Positions 1 through 6,731 of a stretch of DNA of 22,628 nt are shown piece after piece. The stretch is taken from NCBI GenBank assembly GCA_947565255.1, contig CANOFI010000011.1, positions 1 through 22,628 on the forward strand, given 5' to 3'. The notes under the pieces are model-generated. The model was given only the letters and a program-made list of their open reading frames with translations, was not told the DNA's origin and ran no database searches. Position 1 is the first letter of the stretch, and every line of letters begins with the position of its first letter. The stretch comes from an uncultured Lachnospiraceae bacterium (lineage in GTDB: Bacteria > Bacillota > Clostridia > Lachnospirales > Lachnospiraceae). A program made the position numbers and the translations under genes.

Positions 1-266
1 ATATTAATTAGGCCAATCAGTGGTTTACATAATTTACGCTGTGATACTGCATACAGCAGAAGCTGTCAAGGGTATATAAACAGCACCTTGTACTGCCCTT
101 GACAGCTCCCGCTGCATGCAGTGAAGGGTAGTCAAGGCGGAAGCCCTTTTGGGCTTCGCCCACTTCTCACTGAAGGCTTCCTAAACTTGCAGTCACTTAA
201 TAGACGGGTGGTAGGGTTCGAGTCCCGTCTGTCGCTTTTTTCTATTAATAAAAATTCTATCCCTGC
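1..266 (+). other. Gene-free end with three stem-loops; possible structured RNA or element edge
   Basis: No credible coding sequence is present here. Reading the plus strand, a perfect 12-bp inverted repeat (61-72 with 96-107, AGCTGTCAAGGG/CCCTTGACAGCT) closes a 23-nt loop and is flanked by CAGC and GCTG, which can extend the stem. A second long hairpin has an outer stem CAGTGA (119-124) with TCACTG (167-172). Its inner stem is GAAGCCC (140-146) with GGGCTTC (151-157), capped by TTTT and extended by GGC/GCC around a bulged G139. A third stem AGACGGG/CCCGTCT (202-208, 224-230) precedes a T-run from 236. Three ordered hairpins ending in a T-run would fit a plus-strand noncoding RNA with its terminator. 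They would equally fit the palindromic end of a mobile element. I do not recognise an RNA family. Confidence 0.4.
202..242 (+). terminator. tRNA 3'-end-like hairpin with T-run
   Basis: AGACGGG and CCCGTCT form a perfect 7-bp stem around a 15-nt loop. Five bases later comes a run of six T, so this can act as a plus-strand intrinsic terminator. The segment 216-224 reads GTTCGAGTC, the T-loop signature of tRNAs, and the bases after it could be the 3' half of an acceptor stem (CTGTCGC). The complementary GCGACAG 5' strand is not found upstream, and a standard T-stem would have only 3 pairs. This is therefore not a whole tRNA; it could be a tRNA fragment left by integration, or a coincidence. Confidence 0.4.
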
Positions 267-1370
267 CTACATCAGGCTCCATTCATACAATGCACCAAGC
301 ATAGCGCCGTAACCTTTTTTATCATTTGAGACAATCGGCTCTCCCAGATAATAGGATATACTTCCATCCCTTTCCGGTTTTTTTTCAGGCCCCAGTCCGG
401 CAACCTGGCAAATATTTATCATCTGAATTTTTCCTGATTCTTCCCGGTAAAACTCTTTTATCAGACCTTTTGCGCCCTCCATGGCTGCCCTTTTATAGCT
501 CTTTGGCAAAGCACCGATGCGCATTCCTTTTAACAGCGTATACACAAACATGGCAGAACAGCTTCCCTCCAGATAATTTCCCGGTTCCTCCGAAAGCGCC
601 GTCAGCTGATACCATACGCCTTTTTGTTTGTCCTGCCATTTTTCGATTCCCTCTGCCAGATGCCGCAGCACCGTGCAAACAGGTTTTGTCACTGTTGTAT
701 TTTCAGGCGGCACGATTTCCAGAACATCCACACATGCCATCCCAAGCCATCCCAATGATCTGCCCCAGAAATTCGGGGAACATCCTGTTTTTTTGTCGCA
801 CCAGAAACTCTTTTTTGAATGATCATATGCGTGGAAATACAAACTGGTTTTCTCATCAAATAAATAGTTCTGCACAAGTGAAAACTGGTGCCCGATATCC
901 GCAAACAGCTCCGATTGGCAAAAATACGCAGCATATTGTGCCAGAAACGGGTGCAGCATATAAAGTCCGTCCAGCCACATCTGGTTCGGATAGCGCACTT
1001 TATGCCACAAACCATTTGTTTCTCTGATACGGGGATGCTTTTCATACAATTGCAGAAACCAGTCCAGACATGCCCTGTATTCCAAATCACCGCTCAGCAT
1101 ATATGCGTCAAACACTACTCTGGCATTGTTCATATTATCAAGACTTAATGGGCGCTTCTCTACAAAAGGAACCATGCCGTTTTTTACAAACTGCCGGCAA
1201 TATGTATATAACAAGTTCAAAAAACGGTCATCGCCATATGTTTCATATATTTTTTTTAACTGCACCAATACCACACCATCGTCATACATCCAGCTATTTT
1301 TGGATAAAAACCCCGGAGTTGCATATACATTGTCACACATACGCTGTAAATATTGCTGTACTGCCGGCAT
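267..1370 (-). CDS. Unsaturated glycuronyl / rhamnogalacturonyl hydrolase, GH105
   Basis: A GH105 (YteR/YesR-type) enzyme of about 367 residues, close to the usual family length. Family members hydrolyse the unsaturated uronic acid left at the non-reducing end of oligosaccharides by polysaccharide lyases, commonly on rhamnogalacturonan or related fragments. The (alpha/alpha)6-barrel hallmarks are visible: WLDGLYM near residue 135 holds the Asp that serves as general acid/base in YteR, GRSLGW lies near 205 and a GSCSAMF segment near 270. There is no signal peptide, so it acts in the cytoplasm on imported oligosaccharides. I chose ATG at 1370, about 8 nt after AAAGGG; an in-frame GTG at 1379 is also possible. 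Either start lies only 9-18 bp after the ABC exporter stop, so the genes are probably co-transcribed. The exact substrate is not determined. Confidence 0.87.
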   Translation of the reverse strand: MPAVQQYLQRMCDNVYATPGFLSKNSWMYDDGVVLVQLKKIYETYGDDRFLNLLYTYCRQFVKNGMVPFVEKRPLSLDNMNNARVVFDAYMLSGDLEYRACLDWFLQLYEKHPRIRETNGLWHKVRYPNQMWLDGLYMLHPFLAQYAAYFCQSELFADIGHQFSLVQNYLFDEKTSLYFHAYDHSKKSFWCDKKTGCSPNFWGRSLGWLGMACVDVLEIVPPENTTVTKPVCTVLRHLAEGIEKWQDKQKGVWYQLTALSEEPGNYLEGSCSAMFVYTLLKGMRIGALPKSYKRAAMEGAKGLIKEFYREESGKIQMINICQVAGLGPEKKPERDGSISYYLGEPIVSNDKKGYGAMLGALYEWSLM

Positions 1371-1388
1371 TCTATTCACCCTTTCTTC

Positions 1389-3320
1389 CTACGCAATCTG
1401 GTTTCCGGTATACAACTGGTAATATTTTCCCCTCTGCTCCAGCAGTTCCTCATGCCTTCCCCGTTCAATAATGCGGCCATTTTCCATTACCATAATGCAG
1501 TCGCTGTTTCTGACCGTAGAAAGACGGTGGGCAATCACAAAGGTCGTTCTGCCCCGCATCAGCTTATCCATGCCATCCTGTACTATTTTCTCCGTACGCG
1601 TATCAATAGAGCTCGTTGCCTCGTCCAGAATCAGCACCGGCGGGTCTGCAATGGCCGCCCTTGCAATGGCCAGAAGCTGGCGCTGTCCCTGACTTAAATT
1701 TCCCCCGTCCCCGGTAAGCACTGTATCATACCCTTTCGGAAGACGCCGGATAAATCCATCCGCATTGGCCAGCTTCGCCGCTGCCTCTACTTCCTCGTCT
1801 GTGGCATTCAGCCTTCCATAGCGGATATTTTCCCGCACGGTATTGGTAAATAAATGCGTATCCTGCAGAACAATTCCAAGAGACTGCCGCAGGTCCGCTT
1901 TTTTTATCTTGTTAATATTAATTCCATCGTAACGGATTTTTCCGTCCTGAATATCGTAAAACCGGTTAATCAGATTTGTAATGGTTGTCTTTCCCGCCCC
2001 GGTCGAGCCGACAAACGCAATTTTCTGTCCCGGCGCGGCAAACATTTCAATGTTATGCAGCACCATCTTTTCCGGCGTGTACCCAAAATCCACGTCGTCA
2101 AATACGACATCGCCCTGTAACCGGGCATAGGTTGTTGTACCCTCCGCTTTGTGATAATGCTTCCATGCCCATATTCCCGTACGGTCCTCTGTCTCCGTCA
2201 GTGTACCGTTTTCCATTTTTGCATTGACAAGCGTTACATATCCGTCATCCGGCTCCGGCTTTTCATCCAAAAGCTTAAAAATTCGCTCCGCGCCGGCGAG
2301 TGCCATTACAATCGAATTCATCTGCTGGCTGACCTGATTAATGGGCATATTGAAACTTTTATTAAATGTCAGAAAACTGGCCAGGGCGCCGACTGTAAAT
2401 CCACCGACATGATTTAACGCCAAAATACCGCCTGCAACGGCACACAACACGTAGCTGACATTTCCAAGCTGTGCGTTAATCGGCCCTAAAATATTAGCAA
2501 ACCGGTTTGCATTGTGCGCGCTGTCAAATAAATTTTCATTTAACTCATGGAATTGTGCTTTGCTCTCTTCTTCATGGCAAAATACCTTTACCACCTTCTG
2601 CCCTTCCATCATTTCTTCAATAAAACCGTTCAGCGCTCCGATATCTCTTTGCTGGGCTATAAAATACCGTCCGCTTAAGCTGGCAGTCTTTTTTGTTGAA
2701 ACCAACATAACTGCAACCATAACAAGAGTCAGTACTGTCAGGGGAATACTGAGCACAAGCATACTGGCCAGCACGCTCACAACGGTTATAATACTCTGTA
2801 AAAACTGCGGCATGCTCTGGCTGATCATCTGTCTTAGCGTATCAATGTCATTGGTGTACATGGACATAACATCTCCATGGGCATGCGTATCAAAATATCC
2901 GATAGGCAAACTCTGCATATGCTGAAACATATCATCCCGGAGATTTTTTAGCGTTCCCTGCGTGACATTTACCATAATCCGGGAATAAAGATAGGATGCA
3001 AGAATTCCCAAAAGGTAAAATCCTGCCACGGTAGCGATTGCCCCTGCCAGCGGTCCGAAATCCGGATGGGTGGCTCCGATTAAAGGCGTAATGTACTCAT
3101 CAATCAGCGTCTTTGTAAACATCGTACCCTGGACATTCGCCAGCACCCCTCCGAAAATACAGATAACAACGATTAACAGATGCCATTTATAGCTTTTCAG
3201 CAGATACTTCATCATCCGCAGAAACAATTGTCCGGCATTTTCAATTTTGGGCTTCGGGCCGCGCACTCTTGGCCCGCCGGGTCCGCCGCCTTTGAACTCT
3301 CTTACCTTTTGTTCTGCCAT
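1389..3320 (-). CDS. ABC exporter subunit (TMD-NBD), catalytic half of a heterodimer
   Basis: A 643-residue half-transporter: a glycine- and arginine-rich N-terminal tail, a type IV exporter membrane domain with about six helices (residues 45-345) and a C-terminal nucleotide-binding domain. Motifs seen are Walker A GSTGAGKTT (438-446), Q-loop Gln486, signature LSQGQ (542-546), Walker B VLILDE (562-567) with the catalytic Glu567, and H-loop His598. The signature deviates from LSGGQ, as is common in the TM288/LmrD-type partner of heterodimeric exporters. A loop around 360-400 before the NBD is longer than in many homologues. Its ATG overlaps the stop of the upstream partner as TAATG, so translation is coupled. 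Likely a multidrug, lipid or peptide exporter at the cytoplasmic membrane; the substrate cannot be read from sequence. Confidence 0.93.
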   Translation of the reverse strand: MAEQKVREFKGGGPGGPRVRGPKPKIENAGQLFLRMMKYLLKSYKWHLLIVVICIFGGVLANVQGTMFTKTLIDEYITPLIGATHPDFGPLAGAIATVAGFYLLGILASYLYSRIMVNVTQGTLKNLRDDMFQHMQSLPIGYFDTHAHGDVMSMYTNDIDTLRQMISQSMPQFLQSIITVVSVLASMLVLSIPLTVLTLVMVAVMLVSTKKTASLSGRYFIAQQRDIGALNGFIEEMMEGQKVVKVFCHEEESKAQFHELNENLFDSAHNANRFANILGPINAQLGNVSYVLCAVAGGILALNHVGGFTVGALASFLTFNKSFNMPINQVSQQMNSIVMALAGAERIFKLLDEKPEPDDGYVTLVNAKMENGTLTETEDRTGIWAWKHYHKAEGTTTYARLQGDVVFDDVDFGYTPEKMVLHNIEMFAAPGQKIAFVGSTGAGKTTITNLINRFYDIQDGKIRYDGININKIKKADLRQSLGIVLQDTHLFTNTVRENIRYGRLNATDEEVEAAAKLANADGFIRRLPKGYDTVLTGDGGNLSQGQRQLLAIARAAIADPPVLILDEATSSIDTRTEKIVQDGMDKLMRGRTTFVIAHRLSTVRNSDCIMVMENGRIIERGRHEELLEQRGKYYQLYTGNQIA

Positions 3321-5071
3321 TACAGCTCACCTCCATCCTGGTCAAAATCTGCATTTCCGCCTGTCTGCGATTCATAGACATCCCGGTAGATTTCGTTCTC
3401 TGCAAGCAGCTCATCATGGGTTCCGAATCCGTCAATTCGGCCGTCCTCCATGACTAAAATCCTGTCCGCCCCCGCTATGCTTGAGATTCTCTGTGCAATA
3501 ATGAGCTTTGTCGTCTCTGGTATTTCTTCTGCGAATGCTTTTCGGATTTTCGCCTCCGTTGCCGTATCAACAGCGCTGGTACTATCATCGAGAATGAGTA
3601 TTTTCGGCTTTTTCAGCAGCGCTCTTGCAATCGTCAGCCGCTGTTTCTGACCGCCGGACACATTGGTGCCTCCCTGCTCAATATAGGTATGATAACCATC
3701 TGGCATTCTTGAAATAAATTCATCGGCGCAGGCAAGCCTGCACGCGCGCATACACGCTTCTTCCGTAGCTTCTTTATCTCCCCAGCGCAAATTTTCCAGA
3801 ATCGTTCCGCTGAACAGAACATTTTTCTGCAGCACAACGGCTACCTGATTCCGAAGCGTCTCCAAATCATAATTTCTTACATCCTTTCCGCCAACCAGCA
3901 CTTTTCCCGCCGTCACGTCATAGAGCCTGCTGATTAAATTGACAAGACTTGTTTTTGCACTTCCGGTTGCGCCGATAATTCCAATTGTTTCTCCGGCTTT
4001 GATCGACAGACTGATATTTTTTAATACCGGCTTTTCACCATTTTTATGGTACCGGAAATCAACATCTTCAAAAACAATGCTTCCGTCCTCCACCTCATAA
4101 TCGGGATTCTCTGGATTCTTGATATCCGGCTCTTCCTCCAGAATTTCAGCAATACGCCTTGCGCTTGCCGAGCTCATTGTGACCATAACAAAAATCATGG
4201 ATACCATCATAAGGCTCATTAAAATATTCATACAGTATGTCAGAAGATTCATCAGCTGTCCTGTTCTTAACCCTTCTGCCACCACCATATGGGCGCCAAT
4301 CCAGCTGATTAATAAAATACATCCATATACAGTAAACTGCATAAGCGGTGTGTTCAGCACTAATATTTTTTCCGCATTCACAAACATTCTGTAAATATTC
4401 TCGCTCGCCTTTTTAAATTTATTCTTTTCAAACTCTTCCCTTACATATGCCTTTACAACGCGGATAGAGGATACATTTTCCTGCACGCTGGCATTTAAGT
4501 CATCGTATTTCTGAAACACCATATTAAAATATCTCGTCGTCCTGCGCATAATAAAAAACAGGCAGATGCCTAAAAAAATGACTGCCGCAAGGTAAATGGA
4601 TGCAATTTTTTTATTGATAACAAAGGACATTGCCATCGCACAAATCAATGTGGACGGTGCCCTCATAAACATTCTTAAAATCATCTGATATGCATTCTGT
4701 ATATTGGTAACATCCGTTGTCAGCCTCGTCACAAGTCCTGCCGTGCTGTATTTATCAATATTGGAAAAGGAAAAACGCTGAATGTTACAAAACATTGCCT
4801 CCCTTAAATTTCTTGCAAATCCGGCAGAGGCACGTGCGCCGAAAAAGCCGCCCATAATCCCGCAAAAAAGGCTGAAGCCCGCTGCCGCAAACATAAGGCC
4901 TCCCATAAGGTAAATATGCTTCATATTACTATCATCTACGCCGCTATCCACGATAGAGGCCATCATAAGTGGAATAATTGTCTCCATAATTACCTCTAAC
5001 ACCATGAAAATCGGTGTAGCAATGGAATCCTTTTTAAATTCCTTCACATGTTTTGCTAATGTTTTAATCAT
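3320..5071 (-). CDS. ABC exporter subunit (TMD-NBD), degenerate-site half of a heterodimer
   Basis: A 583-residue half-transporter with a six-helix membrane domain and C-terminal NBD, partner of the gene that follows it. Walker A reads GATGSAKT (about 367-374), with Ala in place of the last glycine. The signature is VSGGQ (471-475). Walker B ends ILILDD, so the catalytic Glu is Asp496, and the H-loop His is Gln527. Loss of both catalytic residues in one subunit is the known pattern of heterodimeric exporters such as TM287/288, BmrCD and LmrCD, where one ATP site is inactive. The start at 5071 has AAAAGGAG six nt upstream; a further in-frame GTG at 5116 lies inside the palindromic operator and is rejected. 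A promoter of its own is not obvious, so read-through from the chemoreceptor gene is possible. Confidence 0.93.
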   Translation of the reverse strand: MIKTLAKHVKEFKKDSIATPIFMVLEVIMETIIPLMMASIVDSGVDDSNMKHIYLMGGLMFAAAGFSLFCGIMGGFFGARASAGFARNLREAMFCNIQRFSFSNIDKYSTAGLVTRLTTDVTNIQNAYQMILRMFMRAPSTLICAMAMSFVINKKIASIYLAAVIFLGICLFFIMRRTTRYFNMVFQKYDDLNASVQENVSSIRVVKAYVREEFEKNKFKKASENIYRMFVNAEKILVLNTPLMQFTVYGCILLISWIGAHMVVAEGLRTGQLMNLLTYCMNILMSLMMVSMIFVMVTMSSASARRIAEILEEEPDIKNPENPDYEVEDGSIVFEDVDFRYHKNGEKPVLKNISLSIKAGETIGIIGATGSAKTSLVNLISRLYDVTAGKVLVGGKDVRNYDLETLRNQVAVVLQKNVLFSGTILENLRWGDKEATEEACMRACRLACADEFISRMPDGYHTYIEQGGTNVSGGQKQRLTIARALLKKPKILILDDSTSAVDTATEAKIRKAFAEEIPETTKLIIAQRISSIAGADRILVMEDGRIDGFGTHDELLAENEIYRDVYESQTGGNADFDQDGGEL

Positions 5072-5105
5072 TGTCTGCTCCTTTTCCGCAAATCTTTCGA
5101 AAAAC

Positions 5106-5136
5106 AATTCGTGCACGAATCATCATGCACGAATCA
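5106..5136 (-). promoter_or_regulatory. Palindromic operator pair before the ABC exporter
   Basis: Positions 5107-5120 are a perfect 14-bp palindrome, ATTCGTGCACGAAT. The half TGCACGAATCA at 5112-5122 recurs as a direct repeat at 5126-5136, giving a second, degenerate palindrome whose centre is 14 bp away. The pair lies 36-65 bp upstream of the exporter ATG, in the 86-bp gap after the chemoreceptor stop. Palindromes of this form and position are typical of MarR-family repressor sites that control drug-exporter operons. No regulator gene is present within the window, so the regulator is an inference. Confidence 0.6.
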
Positions 5137-5157
5137 CCTGGTCATTACCCTTTTCCT

Positions 5158-6627
5158 TTATTCCTGCAGTCCGTCCAGCCTGCCCATGTTATCGGTCAGT
5201 TCCACAACCTTCTTCTGCATTAACTCCACTGTACAGCGGCTGTTCTGCGTAATATCGCTGGTCTGTTGGGAATTGGCCGTAACCTCTTCACTGACCGCCG
5301 ATATGGTATGGATATTCTGGACAATTTCTTTATTGGAACTGTTAATTTCATTTATCTGATCTGTCTGCACCTTTGATTTCTTATATACTTCTGCAATACT
5401 GTTGTCAATATTTTTTAAGTATTTCTCTGTTTCTCCGATAATTCCATTTTGCTTTTCACTGGCTAATGCCATTGCGTTCACGGCTTCGGATGCTGTCTTT
5501 GCCTCCTGCTGCAATTCGAGAATCAGCCGTTCTATTTCTTCTGTGGACTCCTTTGTCTGATTAGCAAGTTCTGTAATTTCCCCTGCAACCACGGCAAACC
5601 CGCGTCCCATCTCTCCGGCTCTGGCAGCCTCAATGGATGCATTTAACGCAAGCAGATTTGTCTGCTGGGTGATGTTCCGGATTAAAGACACACACTCCAT
5701 GGCATCCATCGTTTTCGTTCCCAAAGTTTCCATGCGCACACAAACTTCTTCTTTACTCTCATCCACCGTTCTTGCTGTTTCACTCAATGCCGACATATTC
5801 TTAATACCCACCTGCACATTCTCAATTGCCGCGGTTGACAAATCATAAATACTGTTTGAAATCAGAACGCTTTCATTAATTGCATCCTGAATGGTATTGG
5901 TCTTTTCCATCTGCTGCTGAATCGCTTCTGCTGTCTGTGCCGTTCCGTCCGTAATCTGCTTCATGGATTCCATTGTTGCAGTCGCATCCTGCATCATATC
6001 ATGCATGGCGTCACTAATCTGGTCAGAACATGCTTTCACATCCTGCGTCACTGTCAGAATGGTCTTCAGCATTCCTTTCTGCTGATGTTCTCTGTCCGCT
6101 ATATGTTCTATTTTTTCATTATTATTTTTATTCAGTACCAGTAAGGAAAAAATAGCGCAGAGAAGACACAGCAGCAATGCAGCAATTTGTATTTCGTAAT
6201 TGGCAACATCGTCCGCTGACGTTGCTCCCAACGCCGTACATTTGTATATGATCTGCACTGCATTTACAGCCATTACAATACAGGTATAAGCAACAAAAAT
6301 TCTTATCTTATTGCACGCCATCAGCGCAAACGCCATGGGCAGTATATAGGTGAATACGAGCGGCGTGTCTCCAGTCAGAAGCACAAATGCATAAAAGCCT
6401 ACGTAACTATATGCAGCTATTCGAGATATCGCAATGCTTTCCGGCCGCTTTTTGTAAACAATGCCACCTACTACTGCCGGAATTACCGCCAAAAGCACAA
6501 AAACAATATAATATCCAATCCCTCTCTGTCCCTTTATCACTTCCAGCGCATAAGCTGCTACCAGAACAACAATAACAACTGCCCAGCATCGAAAAATCAT
6601 ACTGTTTACCCTTCTTGCTTCACTCAT
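5158..6627 (-). CDS. Methyl-accepting chemotaxis protein with six-helix membrane domain, no HAMP
   Basis: A 489-residue chemoreceptor. The first 165 residues hold about six hydrophobic segments with short loops and no extracellular sensor of normal size, so sensing is probably within the membrane or through the short loops. A cytoplasmic coiled-coil signalling domain follows directly without a HAMP module. Its conserved hairpin tip (about residues 320-350) contains TQQTNLLALNASIEAARAGE, the CheA/CheW-contacting region. The start at 6627 has AAGGAGG eight nt upstream; an ATG at 6651 lacks such a site. A strong sigma-A promoter lies 54-82 bp upstream. The gene follows another chemoreceptor but has its own promoter, so the two can be expressed separately. 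The ligand is unknown. Confidence 0.9.
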   Translation of the reverse strand: MSEARRVNSMIFRCWAVVIVVLVAAYALEVIKGQRGIGYYIVFVLLAVIPAVVGGIVYKKRPESIAISRIAAYSYVGFYAFVLLTGDTPLVFTYILPMAFALMACNKIRIFVAYTCIVMAVNAVQIIYKCTALGATSADDVANYEIQIAALLLCLLCAIFSLLVLNKNNNEKIEHIADREHQQKGMLKTILTVTQDVKACSDQISDAMHDMMQDATATMESMKQITDGTAQTAEAIQQQMEKTNTIQDAINESVLISNSIYDLSTAAIENVQVGIKNMSALSETARTVDESKEEVCVRMETLGTKTMDAMECVSLIRNITQQTNLLALNASIEAARAGEMGRGFAVVAGEITELANQTKESTEEIERLILELQQEAKTASEAVNAMALASEKQNGIIGETEKYLKNIDNSIAEVYKKSKVQTDQINEINSSNKEIVQNIHTISAVSEEVTANSQQTSDITQNSRCTVELMQKKVVELTDNMGRLDGLQE

Positions 6628-6680
6628 TCTTGCATCCTCCTTAATCTGCACATTATATTCGCAACTTATAATTTAATGAA

Positions 6681-6709
6681 ATTATAACGGATTTCGACAT
6701 CATTTTCAA
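6681..6709 (-). promoter_or_regulatory. Sigma-A promoter of the six-helix chemoreceptor gene
   Basis: On the minus strand, TTGAAA (6704-6709) and TATAAT (6681-6686) are separated by exactly 17 bp. This is a near-consensus vegetative promoter. It lies in the 104-bp gap between two chemoreceptor genes, with transcription expected to start near 6674. It is not a sigma-28 flagellar-type promoter. Confidence 0.8.
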
Positions 6710-6731
6710 TAGCTTTTCGCTTCACTGCCGC

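Noticed and set aside
145..236. Complete tRNA gene
   Set aside because: No 5' acceptor strand, D-arm or anticodon arm can be placed, and the T-stem would have only three pairs.
121..312. Plus-strand open frame of 63 residues
   Set aside because: It crosses the hairpins and T-run and the end of GH105; no ribosome site or similarity.
326..1027. Plus-strand open frame of 233 residues
   Set aside because: It lies wholly antisense to the GH105 gene, has no family resemblance and no ribosome site; it is a shadow of the real gene.
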